From: UBA1724 sp051884615
GTDB taxonomy: Bacteria > Verrucomicrobiota > Lentisphaeria > Oligosphaerales > Oligosphaeraceae
Assembly: GCA_051884615.1 (NCBI GenBank)
Contig: JBJEVT010000001.1
Coordinates: forward strand, 1 to 64,000
Reading direction: 5' to 3'
Length of the DNA stretch: 64,000 nucleotides
Within the stretch, counting starts at the first letter, position 1. Each line of letters begins with the position of its first letter. Positions 43,526 through 51,526 of this stretch are shown in pieces. Position numbers and translations under genes: made by a program. The notes under the pieces are model-generated. The model made no database searches, had not been told where the DNA came from, and saw only the letters and a list, made by a program, of their open reading frames with translations.

Positions 43526-43569
43526 AAAAAAAAATCGCCACCCGGCCCGAAGGTCGGATGGCGGTTTTT
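43526..43569. terminator. Bidirectional terminator, copy 2
   Basis: The same hairpin as at 43157-43197 with A8 and T5 flanks. It lies 30 bases past the stop codon of the outer-membrane gene and serves that convergent gene. Confidence 0.82.
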
Positions 43570-43598
43570 CTGTCTCTAGGACAGGGGCGCTCGCCTCA

Positions 43599-44450
43599 TT
43601 AGAAGCAGAAGGAGACGCTCATGCCGGCGCGGAAGTTCTCCTCGTTGTTGATGGAGTCGGCCTTCCAGGCGTCGCGGATCTCGTGATCCAGGGCCCAGCC
43701 GCAATCCACGAAGGCGCCCAGGCTCAGGTTGTCGTTGATGGCGTAGCTCAGGTCGCCGCGGACTTCCAGGGAGCTGATGACGTCCCGGTTCAGACCATAG
43801 GCCTGGCGCATCTTGTCCTTGGTGCCCCAGAAGACCTTGCTGGAGACCTTGGCGGAGAGCTTGTCGGTGATCTGGGTGCCGACGGTCACATCGTACCAGC
43901 CGTACCAGGTGTACCAGTTCAGGTCATAGCGGAAGGTGACGCCGGTGCCCAGGGTGAACTTGCACTCGGGATCCAGGAGGTTGTCCAGGTAGATCTTCAC
44001 ATCCAGGGGCTCGTCGTGATCGAAGTAGGCCCGGGGATACTGGAAGTACTTGTAGGCGACGTCAATGGTCAGGGGGGAGATGGGCAGGAGATCCTCGAAG
44101 GTGTAGGCATAGCCGATCACATAGTCCACCTCTTCGGCGCGATACTGGCGATCGTTCTTGTAGGCGTAGCTACCGCCATCGGGACGGTTCCAGCTGCTCA
44201 TGTCCATGGCGGCCCACACGTCGACGTAGAGACCATTCAGTTCCACATAGGCGTCCAGGAAGGTCATGGCGTTGGGATTCACGACCTTGCCATCGCACAT
44301 GTACTTGGAGCCCCACTCGGCGCTCAAAGAGACAAACGGAATCCAAGAGCTGCCTTCCTCGACCTCAACGGCGGGAGCCTCCTCCTGGGCGAACATGCTG
44401 AACGAGGCGCACATGGCCAGCATCATCAGAAACGCGGTAAACTTCTTCAT
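43599..44450 (-). CDS. Outer-membrane beta-barrel protein of unknown function
   Basis: A 283-residue exported protein. The signal peptide is MKKFTAFLMMLAMCASFSMFA. The mature part alternates polar and aromatic residues in short strands (YDLNWYTWYGWYDVTVG, LSYAINDNLSLGAFVD) and ends FCF; a C-terminal Phe is the signal for BAM-mediated insertion. No catalytic motif is visible, and I cannot assign a substrate. AAAGG precedes ATG 44450. It is preceded by a promoter (44585-44613) with a leader of about 130 bases and ends at the duplicated terminator. The strength of the promoter suggests an abundant protein. Confidence 0.8.
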   Translation of the reverse strand: MKKFTAFLMMLAMCASFSMFAQEEAPAVEVEEGSSWIPFVSLSAEWGSKYMCDGKVVNPNAMTFLDAYVELNGLYVDVWAAMDMSSWNRPDGGSYAYKNDRQYRAEEVDYVIGYAYTFEDLLPISPLTIDVAYKYFQYPRAYFDHDEPLDVKIYLDNLLDPECKFTLGTGVTFRYDLNWYTWYGWYDVTVGTQITDKLSAKVSSKVFWGTKDKMRQAYGLNRDVISSLEVRGDLSYAINDNLSLGAFVDCGWALDHEIRDAWKADSINNEENFRAGMSVSFCF

Positions 44451-44584
44451 CGTTTTTTCCTTTGGGTAGAATCTGGATTTCCTGAAGAGGAGATCTAATG
44501 GATGATGAAAATCCCGTATCCTGAGGGCGACGGGCCGAAGCGCCTGGGCAGGAGCCCATTTGCCGGAACTACGGAACGGTGGTT

Positions 44585-44613
44585 ACTCTAATGTGCCAAT
44601 ATTGTTACTGCAA
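44585..44613 (-). promoter_or_regulatory. Promoter of the outer-membrane protein gene
   Basis: TTGCAG (44608-44613) and TAGAGT (44585-44590) on the minus strand are 17 bases apart. The leader of about 130 bases contains a GC-rich stem (GGGCTCCTGCCC). The rest of the 44451-44692 spacer holds no gene. Confidence 0.6.
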
Positions 44614-44692
44614 ACCGAAATCTAACGAGAAGGTAATGTTTTTTCCCGGTTTCCCGATAGATTCCTGGATTTCCCCCGAAAGGAGGGGGTTG

Positions 44693-46441
44693 TCATTCCC
44701 TTCGCGCCCGTGCCAGGCGGCTCTTTCTTCGGAGGGTGTCCCGGAGGAACGCCAGCAGCGTGAGGGCGGTGGCGACCAGGCACGTCGCGGGGAGGGCGTC
44801 GCCCGTGCGGGCATAGAGGGTGGGGGAGGCGTCGGGTGCCACGGGATGGACGGTGTAGGGTTGCCATCCCTGGCCGAAGGGGGAGCCGTCGGGGGAGAGG
44901 ATGGGCTGGAGGAGTTCGCCCTTGGGGGAGATGAGGCAGGTATGGGAGTTGTTGCCGGAGCGCAGCAGGGGGCGGCGGTTCTCCACCGCCCGCATCACCG
45001 CCTGGGCCAGATGCTGCCGGGGGCCGGAGCTCTCCCCGTACCAGCAGTCGTTGGTGATGGTGGCAAGAAGCTGCGCCCCCTTCCGGACAAATTTCCGGGA
45101 GAGGCCGGGGAAGGCGTCCTCGAAGCAGATATTCACGCCGCAGGCGAAGGCATCCCCCTCCCGGTTCTTCAGGGAGAAGAGGGGGAAGGACCTGCCCGGC
45201 GTCAGGTCCCGTCCCATCCCCAGGGTCTGCTGGAGCCAGGGGAAGGTCTCCCCGAAAGGCACATACTCTCCGAAGGGCACCAGGTGGGTCTTGTCGTAGT
45301 GGCCGGTTCGCGGCGCGGAGGGGAGGGTCAGCACCGGGGAATTGCCGGTGAGAAGGAAAGCGGAGTTGAAGACCGGGGGAAGCTGGTCGGAGGACGCCCC
45401 CGGCAAGATGCGTTCATCCAGGCTGCCCAGCAACAGGGGGGCGGGCAGCTCCGTCAGAAGCTCCTTGAGGGCGGCGGCGAAGGGCGGGAAGGTCAGCTCG
45501 CAGGGAAGGGCGCCCTCGGGCCACAGGAAGAGATCCGGGGAGGGAGAGACCTGGGCGGCGGCCTCCCGGGTCAGCCCCCCGTATTGCCCCCAGGCACGCT
45601 GCAGGGTCTCCATGTCCCACTGCCGACACTCCGGCACGTTCCCCTGGATGGCGACAATCCGCAGGGGACGGGACGAGGCGGGAATGGCACGCCGGGCCTC
45701 TCCGGCGCACCACAGCACGGCGAAGAGCACCAGGACGATCAGCGGGGGCAGGGAGCGCCGCGGCTGCCGCCATGCCGCCAGATCCGCCAGGAAGACATTG
45801 GCCAGCACCGCCAGGAAGGAGATGCCATAGGCGCCCGCCAGGGTGGCAAGAAGGCGCAGGGGAGAGAAGGCCTGGGAGGCGCCCAGGGGATTCCAGGGGA
45901 AGCCGGTGAAGAGCCAGCCCCGCAGCCACTCCAGGGCGACCCACAGGGCGCCCGCCAGCAGTCCGTACGCCACCAGGCGCCGGGGAGAATCCAGGACCTT
46001 CAGGGAAGCCCCGGGCGCCACCGAGGGGTCCTCCTTCGCCTCCAAAGCGGGCGCCACTTCCCGGAGCACCTGGCGGGGTTTGCGCCGCCAAAGCACCTCC
46101 CCCCACAGCAGAGCCCAGCACGCCGGATAGCATGCACAATACAGCGCCAGGAGGATGCCGGCGCCAAAACCCACCGAGTTCAGCCACCAGAGGGACGCCG
46201 CAAAATGGGAGAATCCCAGGGTATAGGCCCCCAGGAGACGCCACCGGAAGCGGCGGGGCTGAGGCACCGCCAGATAGGGTACCAGCCCCAGAAAAGCCAT
46301 GGGCCACCACTCCAGGGGCGGGAAGGCCGTGGCAAGCAGAAGCCCGCTGACCAGGGCGGCGCCCCAGTGGGCCAGGGGAAGCCAACGCAGGAACCGCAAG
46401 TCCCGGCAGCACGGCGTCTGGACAGGCCACTGCAAGGTCAT
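44693..46441 (-). CDS. lnt: Apolipoprotein N-acyltransferase
   Basis: A 582-residue integral membrane enzyme. About six to seven hydrophobic segments fill residues 15-235, followed by a nitrilase-like domain: LWPEGALPCE (catalytic Glu), YDKTHLVPFGEYVPF (Lys) and GVNICFEDAFP (Cys). The C-terminal membrane helix is before the basic tail. It adds the third acyl chain to lipoproteins in the inner membrane, needed for the lipoproteins predicted in this window. The start ATG 46441 overlaps the exbD stop by four bases (ATGA), which supports this start over the longer frame. Confidence 0.93.
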   Translation of the reverse strand: MTLQWPVQTPCCRDLRFLRWLPLAHWGAALVSGLLLATAFPPLEWWPMAFLGLVPYLAVPQPRRFRWRLLGAYTLGFSHFAASLWWLNSVGFGAGILLALYCACYPACWALLWGEVLWRRKPRQVLREVAPALEAKEDPSVAPGASLKVLDSPRRLVAYGLLAGALWVALEWLRGWLFTGFPWNPLGASQAFSPLRLLATLAGAYGISFLAVLANVFLADLAAWRQPRRSLPPLIVLVLFAVLWCAGEARRAIPASSRPLRIVAIQGNVPECRQWDMETLQRAWGQYGGLTREAAAQVSPSPDLFLWPEGALPCELTFPPFAAALKELLTELPAPLLLGSLDERILPGASSDQLPPVFNSAFLLTGNSPVLTLPSAPRTGHYDKTHLVPFGEYVPFGETFPWLQQTLGMGRDLTPGRSFPLFSLKNREGDAFACGVNICFEDAFPGLSRKFVRKGAQLLATITNDCWYGESSGPRQHLAQAVMRAVENRRPLLRSGNNSHTCLISPKGELLQPILSPDGSPFGQGWQPYTVHPVAPDASPTLYARTGDALPATCLVATALTLLAFLRDTLRRKSRLARARRE

Positions 46442-46854
46442 TCCGCCCGGGTCTCCAGCTGCACTTCCAGACCACAATGCTTCGCCGGACGCAGCAACGC
46501 CACAATCTCCTCGTAGGGACGCTCGCCGCTGGCCCGAATCCGCACCTTGGTGCGCCCCATCCCCTTCAGGGACGCCAACTGCCCCTCCAGGGAGGAAAGG
46601 GAGACCGGCACGCCGTCAATGGCGCACCGCCCCTCGCTGTCCAAGGTCACCTGGATGGCCTCCGGGTCCGTCTCCGGCAGGGTCTCCCCCGTGGTCATGG
46701 CGGGAGGCACCACGTCGGTCTTGTAATCCAGGATCGGGACGGTGATGATAAAGAGAATCAGCAGGACGAAGGTCAGGTCCATCAAGGGCGTCATGCTGAC
46801 CTCCCCCTTGGGCAGGGGAGCCCCCCCGCGACTGCGAACCCTACGCCTCAGCAT
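46438..46854 (-). CDS. ExbD/TolR-family proton channel subunit
   Basis: A 138-residue protein with one N-terminal membrane helix (SMTPLMDLTFVLLILFIITVP) that holds the conserved Asp (PLMDLTF), then a periplasmic domain (EGRCAIDGVPVSLSSLEGQL) of ExbD/TolR type. It forms the stator with ExbB and converts proton flow into force for TonB or Tol systems. ATG 46854 is 14 bases inside the 3' end of exbB; a longer frame begins in exbB and is rejected as Arg-rich. It overlaps lnt by four bases. No tonB or tol gene is in view. Confidence 0.9.
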   Translation of the reverse strand: MLRRRVRSRGGAPLPKGEVSMTPLMDLTFVLLILFIITVPILDYKTDVVPPAMTTGETLPETDPEAIQVTLDSEGRCAIDGVPVSLSSLEGQLASLKGMGRTKVRIRASGERPYEEIVALLRPAKHCGLEVQLETRAE

Positions 46855-47692
46855 CCGATTCCTCCTCCCGCCGGTAGACCGGCACTGACGAACCCTGCGG
46901 CGGCACCCGCTGCGACATCCCCGCGGACGGCGGCGGCGCAGGCGGCGGCGGCGCGGCGGGCTGCTGCGGCGCGGCGGGCTTGGCAACGCTGAGGGAGGCG
47001 CAGATCAAGCTGCAGAACTCCTCCATGTCCCGCTTCCGGTCCTGGACTTTTTTGAGGATGGCGTTGTTCAGCGCGGTGCCGGGAATGGCCACCACAAGAC
47101 CCGCCACGGTGGTGAGGAGGGCGCCGGAGATGCCGGGGGCGATGGCCTGGATGTCCGGCTTCCCCCCGTTCTCCACAATGCCCATGAAGGTGGCCATCAC
47201 GCCCCACACCGTGCCGAAGAGGCCCAGCAGCGGGGCGATGGTGACAATGGAGGCGGTGGTGTGGAGTCCCTCGTCCAGCTCCCTCTCCAGCTTGCAGAGC
47301 AGATTCTCCATGGCCACCATGACCCGGTCCACCTCCTCTCCCGTCAGGCTCCGGGGAAGGACGCCCTCGGAGAAGAACATGTGGCGCTGCAGGGAGGTGA
47401 ACTTGAGGATTTCCTGGAGGGTCTGGCTGGCCATCCGCCCCAGGGAAGCCAGATTTCCCCGGAGGGTCCGGTCCCGGTCCAGCTCTCCCAGGATCAGATG
47501 GGCGGCGCGGAGCTCGTCCTGCCGCGCCTGCACCTCCTTGTCCTGCGTCTCCTTCATCCGGAGGAAGAGGAACTTGCTCACTATGCTTCCCACGAGGATG
47601 GCGCTGAGGACGGGGATGATGGAAAGCAGAATCAGCTTGCCAACGATGTCACTGGACCAGAATGCGCTAGCGAAGATCTTGAAAATAGACAT
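46841..47692 (-). CDS. ExbB/TolQ/MotA-family proton channel subunit
   Basis: A 283-residue protein. TM1 is near 14-36 (LILLSIIPVLSAILVGSIV), a long cytoplasmic helix follows, and the family core TIAPLLGLFGTVWGVMATFMGI and GALLTTVAGLVVAIPGTALNN form TM2 and TM3. The last 65 residues are a Pro/Ala-rich low-complexity tail (AAPPPPAPPPSAG), an unusual extension. ATG 47692 is used; no Shine-Dalgarno is seen and the start lies 26 bases inside rsmA, so translation may be coupled. It partners with the ExbD encoded next. Confidence 0.9.
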   Translation of the reverse strand: MSIFKIFASAFWSSDIVGKLILLSIIPVLSAILVGSIVSKFLFLRMKETQDKEVQARQDELRAAHLILGELDRDRTLRGNLASLGRMASQTLQEILKFTSLQRHMFFSEGVLPRSLTGEEVDRVMVAMENLLCKLERELDEGLHTTASIVTIAPLLGLFGTVWGVMATFMGIVENGGKPDIQAIAPGISGALLTTVAGLVVAIPGTALNNAILKKVQDRKRDMEEFCSLICASLSVAKPAAPQQPAAPPPPAPPPSAGMSQRVPPQGSSVPVYRREEESDAEA

Positions 47693-48512
47693 GGGAGAGT
47701 TGCGCGAGTTGGATATACTGTTGCGGCGTGAGATTCTCGGCCCTGGCGGTGGCGGGGAGGCCCATCTCCTCCAGGGCGCGTGCCACATTCACCCGGGGCA
47801 AATGGGCTTCCAGGAGTTTCCGTGCCTGTTTGCGCCGCTGGGAGAAGGCCGCCGCCGCCAGCCTGCCCGCCTTCTCCAGGATGGCGGGCTCCGCCAGGGG
47901 CGCCTCCCGGGCCTCCAGGGCGAGAAAAGCGGAATCCACTTCGGGAGGGGGAAAGAAGACCCCCCGGGGCACCATGCGGGTCACCCGGGGAAGGTATTGG
48001 AAGGCCAGGCGCACGGTGAGCAGCCCATACTGGGGCGTGCCCGGCGACGCCGCCAGCCGTTCCGCCATCTCCTTCTGGAGGAGGATGTGGAGGGAGCGGG
48101 GGGGATTGGCGGCGGCGGTCAGCCGCGCCAGAATCACGGAGGCGCAGGAGTAGGGCAGATTGGCGATGCAGCGATAGGGGGTTCCCGGCGGGAAGAGGGC
48201 GTCGTAGTCGGTCTTGCAGGCGTCCTCCTGGAGCAGGCGCAGCCGCTCCTCTCCCCCCAGCTCCTCCCGGAGATAGGCCGCCAGGCGGGAGTCGAACTCC
48301 ACCGCCGTGACACGGCATCCCGCCGCCAGCAGACGACGGGTCAAGGCCCCCATGCCCGGCCCCACCTCCAGAACGGACTCCCCCGGCGCCGGGGCGGCGT
48401 CCCGCACCAGGGCATCCAGACAGTTCTCATCCACAAGGAAGTTCTGCCCCAGGGATTTGCTGGGATGCATGTCCAGCTTCTCCAGAACAGCGAACAGTTC
48501 CTTTCTCTTCAT
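47667..48512 (-). CDS. rsmA: 16S rRNA adenine dimethyltransferase RsmA (KsgA)
   Basis: A 281-residue methyltransferase. PSKSLGQNFLVDENCLDAL and LEVGPGMGALTRRLL form the N-terminal SAM site, NLPYSCASVILARL is the catalytic NLPY motif, and QYGLLTVRLAFQYLPR plus the C-terminal helical domain complete the family layout. It dimethylates two adjacent adenines near the 3' end of 16S rRNA. Length is close to 270. It lies four bases after the HPr-like gene and overlaps exbB by 26 bases. Confidence 0.95.
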   Translation of the reverse strand: MKRKELFAVLEKLDMHPSKSLGQNFLVDENCLDALVRDAAPAPGESVLEVGPGMGALTRRLLAAGCRVTAVEFDSRLAAYLREELGGEERLRLLQEDACKTDYDALFPPGTPYRCIANLPYSCASVILARLTAAANPPRSLHILLQKEMAERLAASPGTPQYGLLTVRLAFQYLPRVTRMVPRGVFFPPPEVDSAFLALEAREAPLAEPAILEKAGRLAAAAFSQRRKQARKLLEAHLPRVNVARALEEMGLPATARAENLTPQQYIQLAQLSHVYFQDLR

Positions 48513-48516
48513 GGAT

Positions 48517-48816
48517 TCAGGATTCCCCGGTCTGAAGAAGGAAAAAGGGCTTCAGGGCCTCCCATGCCTGGGCGGCATCCGCTCCCCGCACCTCGATGGA
48601 CAACAGACGGTCCGCCGAGGCGCCCAGCGTCAGAAGCGCCAGGGGACTCTTGCCATCCGCGCTGCGCCGGATGTCCTGCCGCGTGACGGTCACCCGGGAG
48701 GCAAAGCCACGGCACACCCGGGAGAAGTCGCTGGCCACCTTCAGGTGGAGGCCGTTGGGATCCCGGACACAGCCCTCTGCCTGGAGAGTCACTTCAATGG
48801 GGGCGTCTTCGTCCAT
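48517..48816 (-). CDS. HPr-like phosphocarrier protein
   Basis: A 99-residue HPr-fold protein. The phosphorylation-site loop reads NGLHLKVASDF; the His matches HPr His15, but the usual GLHARPA Arg is Lys. The Ser46 region is present as GKSPLALLTLGA. A C-terminal helix (AAQAWEALKPFF) completes the fold. This fits an HPr used for regulation more than for sugar transport. ATG 48816 is chosen; the longer frame is Pro-rich. It lies between rbfA and rsmA, an unusual place for HPr. No EI or EII gene is in the window. Confidence 0.78.
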   Translation of the reverse strand: MDEDAPIEVTLQAEGCVRDPNGLHLKVASDFSRVCRGFASRVTVTRQDIRRSADGKSPLALLTLGASADRLLSIEVRGADAAQAWEALKPFFLLQTGES

Positions 48817-48850
48817 GGTGTGGTGGGTGAGGGGGGGGGAAGGAAGGGCG

Positions 48851-49240
48851 TTACCGGGCGTCCGGCGGGGAGGGCGGGGCATCCTCCCCCTGGGGAAGAT
48901 TCAGTTCGTTCAGAATGGACAGCACCCGGTCCGCCCGCTCCGCGGTCTCGTCCAGGCGGAAATGGAGGACGGGGGTGTATTTCATGGGGACTTTCCGGGC
49001 GATGCCCTCCTGGAGGGCGACCCGTTTCCGCTTCAGCAGCTCCCCGGCGCGCACCTTCGCCGCCGCTCCCCCGTAGACGGAGAAGTAGACGGTGGCGGTG
49101 CGGAGATTGCTGGCCAGCTCCACGCCGGTGAAGGTGACCAGGGCATCCGAGATGTGGGGGCGCAGAATCACCTCCCCCAGCAAACCCAGCTCCCGCAGGA
49201 TCTGGCAGTTGAGACGGGCGATGCGATCTTCGGCAGGCAT
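48851..49240 (-). CDS. rbfA: Ribosome-binding factor A
   Basis: A 129-residue RbfA. DRIARLNCQILREL starts the KH-like fold, DALVTFTGVELASNLRTATVYFSV is the RNA-binding core, and VPMKYTPVLHFRLDETAERADRV closes it. It helps mature the 16S rRNA 5' end during 30S assembly. AGAGGA precedes ATG 49240. The gene follows infB by 24 bases, the conserved order. The tail (GEDAPPSPPDAR) is short. Confidence 0.93.
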   Translation of the reverse strand: MPAEDRIARLNCQILRELGLLGEVILRPHISDALVTFTGVELASNLRTATVYFSVYGGAAAKVRAGELLKRKRVALQEGIARKVPMKYTPVLHFRLDETAERADRVLSILNELNLPQGEDAPPSPPDAR

Positions 49241-49264
49241 GGTTTCCTCTTCTCCCGGTGCGCT

Positions 49265-51343
49265 CTACAGTTCGGGGAGAATCTTCTCCACCGTGAAGAC
49301 CTGGATCCGGTCGCCCACCTCGAAATCCTCGAAGTTGTCCAGCCGGATGCCGCATTCCTGGCCCGCCTTCATCTCCCGGACATCCTCCTTGAAATGCTTC
49401 AGGGAGGCCACCAGCCCCGAGTAGATCTGGCTGTCCTGCCGGAAGACCTTGGCCTTCTGGTTGACCTTGATGGTTCCGCTGGTCACCCGGCAGCCGCAGA
49501 TCTTTCCGGTCTTGGAAATGTGGAAGACCTGGGCGATCTGGGCCTCGCCCAGCAGGCTCTCCCGGGTCTCGGGGGTGAGACGACCCCGCATCACGTCCTC
49601 CAAATCGTCCAGGAGATCGTAGATGATGGAGTACAGGCGAATCTCCACCCCCTTCTGCTTCGCCGTCCGGTTCACGCTGGGCATCGCCCGCACATGGAAG
49701 CCCACGATGATGGCCTTGCTGGCCGCCGCCAGCACCACGTCGGAATCCGTGATCTCGCCCACGCCTCCGTGGACGATCTTCACGGTGATCTTGGAGGACT
49801 TGATGCCGTTGATGGCCTCGGAGATGGCCTCCAGGGAACCCCGGACGTCCGTCTTCAGGACCAGGTTCATCTCCACCACGTCGTTGTTCTCCTTCTTCGC
49901 GGTGATCTTCCGGATGACCTCCTCCAGGGACATGGCCTTGGAATCCCCGGCGCTCTCCTGGCGCTTCCTCTGCAGCTCCTCGTCCGCCGCGGCCTTGGCG
50001 CTCTTTTCATCGGGCTGCCAGACCACCCGGTCTCCCGCCTCGGGGACCCCGTTGTAGCCCATGATCTTCACCGGCGTGGAGGCGGTGGCGCGGGCCAGGC
50101 GCTTTCCGTGGGTGTCCAGCAGGGCGCGGGCCTTGCCGTAGGTGGAGCCGCAGGAGAACCAGTCGCCCTGCCGCAGCACGCCGTTCCGCACCAGGATGTT
50201 GGCGGTGGGGCCCATGCCCGTCTCCATCTGCGCCTCGATGACCAGACCCTCGAAGGGGGCGTCGGGATCGGCGTGGAGCTCCAGCATCTCCGCTTCCAGC
50301 AGGATGCGCTCCAGCAGCTCGTCCACGCCGTCGCCGGTGATGCCGCTGCAGGGGATGACGGCGGTCTCGCCGCCCCATTCCTCGGGCTGAATCCCGTTCT
50401 CCTGCAACTGGCGCAGCACCCGGTCCTTGTCACAGCCGGGCAGATCGCTCTTGGTCATGGCCACGATGATGGGCACCTTGGCCGCCTGGGCGTGGTGGAT
50501 GGCCTCGATGGTCTGGGGCATGCACCCCTCCGGACCGGCAATCACCAGCACCGCCACGTCCGTGGCGTTGGCGCCCCGGGCGCGCATGGCCGTGAAGGCC
50601 GCATGGCCGGGAGTGTCCAGGAAAGTGATGGTCTGATCCCCGTATTGAGCCACGGAGGCGCCGATGGCCTGGGTGATGCCACCCGCCTCCCCCGCCGCCA
50701 CACGGGTCTTCCGGATGTAGTCCTGCAACGTGGTCTTGCCGTGGTCCACATGACCCATGAAGACCACCACCGGGGGACGCCCCACCTTCTTCCGGGGACG
50801 CCCGTCGCTGGCCGCGGCGGCGATGGCGGAGGCCTTCCGCTCGAAGACGGGGTGGTTCCCCTTCTCCCGCCGCTCCTGGACAAATTTCTTGCCGTTCCGC
50901 TCGCAGAGCTTCTCCACCGTCTCGGTCTCCAACACCTGGTTGATGGCCGCGAAGATGTTCAAATGCATGAGCTGGATGATGAGCTCATTGGGCTTCAGCT
51001 TCAGGGCGGTGGCCAAATCCCGGACGGTGATGGGGGTCTTCAGATGAATCTCGTTCCCGCTCTCCTCCGACTCCTCCTCGGCTTCCTCCTCGGCCTTCTC
51101 CACCCCGGGGACGGACGCCGGCGCCGGCGCAGGAGAGGCGGCGCCGCCACGACGGGCGGCCTGCGCCTCCTTCCGGGCATTGTAGATCTGCTTCCGCACC
51201 AGCTCCACTTCCTCCTCCTCCAGGGTGCTGGAATGGCTCTTCACCTTGTCAAAGCCCTCCTTCTGGAGAAACTCCACCAACTCCTTGCTCTCCATGCCCA
51301 ACTCCCGGGCAAGCTGATTGACGCGCACTTTCGCTGTGGACAT
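49265..51343 (-). CDS. infB: Translation initiation factor IF-2
   Basis: A 692-residue IF-2. The N-terminal domain (about 1-80) is a truncated IF2N form; a Glu/Ala-rich linker follows; a second IF2N-like segment begins TPITVRDLATALKLKPNELI. The G domain starts at about 205 with FMGHVDHGKTTL; DTPGHAAF follows, and VAMTKSDLPG is the G4 motif, in which the usual Asn of NKxD is Thr297 (T-K-S-D300). EF-Tu-like and C2 domains end at LPEL. It places fMet-tRNA on the 30S subunit. A GGAGG sits 12 bases before ATG 51343. It is followed by rbfA. Confidence 0.96.
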   Translation of the reverse strand: MSTAKVRVNQLARELGMESKELVEFLQKEGFDKVKSHSSTLEEEEVELVRKQIYNARKEAQAARRGGAASPAPAPASVPGVEKAEEEAEEESEESGNEIHLKTPITVRDLATALKLKPNELIIQLMHLNIFAAINQVLETETVEKLCERNGKKFVQERREKGNHPVFERKASAIAAAASDGRPRKKVGRPPVVVFMGHVDHGKTTLQDYIRKTRVAAGEAGGITQAIGASVAQYGDQTITFLDTPGHAAFTAMRARGANATDVAVLVIAGPEGCMPQTIEAIHHAQAAKVPIIVAMTKSDLPGCDKDRVLRQLQENGIQPEEWGGETAVIPCSGITGDGVDELLERILLEAEMLELHADPDAPFEGLVIEAQMETGMGPTANILVRNGVLRQGDWFSCGSTYGKARALLDTHGKRLARATASTPVKIMGYNGVPEAGDRVVWQPDEKSAKAAADEELQRKRQESAGDSKAMSLEEVIRKITAKKENNDVVEMNLVLKTDVRGSLEAISEAINGIKSSKITVKIVHGGVGEITDSDVVLAAASKAIIVGFHVRAMPSVNRTAKQKGVEIRLYSIIYDLLDDLEDVMRGRLTPETRESLLGEAQIAQVFHISKTGKICGCRVTSGTIKVNQKAKVFRQDSQIYSGLVASLKHFKEDVREMKAGQECGIRLDNFEDFEVGDRIQVFTVEKILPEL

Positions 51344-51526
51344 ATTCTTCTGGTTCCTCCGTATTTTTCTGCGCCGACTCGGACGGCGACGTTTTCAGTT
51401 TCCTCGCAAGACGCGGTCTTCCCGGCCTGCCCGGCATCCGGGGCGGCCGGGCGGTCTCCGGCGCCCCTCCCCAAAACCGGGGAGAGACGCCAAAGAGACG
51501 CCCCGAAGCAGCAGGGGGGAGAACCC
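51344..51526. other. nusA-infB spacer
   Basis: 183 bases with no gene. The rimP and ylxR-type genes usual near here in other bacteria are absent; GC-rich inverted repeats exist but no T run. Confidence 0.5.

Larger units (their letters stand above)
42861..43623 (+). repeat. Tandem duplication (about 390 and 372 bp) covering dapB 3' end, terminator and OMP 3' end
   Basis: Copy 1 (about 42861-43251) carries the last 80 codons of dapB, a terminator hairpin and a degenerate piece like the 3' end of the outer-membrane gene. Copy 2 (about 43252-43623) repeats all three; it lacks about 22 bases of the dapB part (offset 390 before and 368 after) and leads into the intact outer-membrane gene. The copies differ at several percent of positions, so the event is not very recent. 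Confidence 0.9.
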
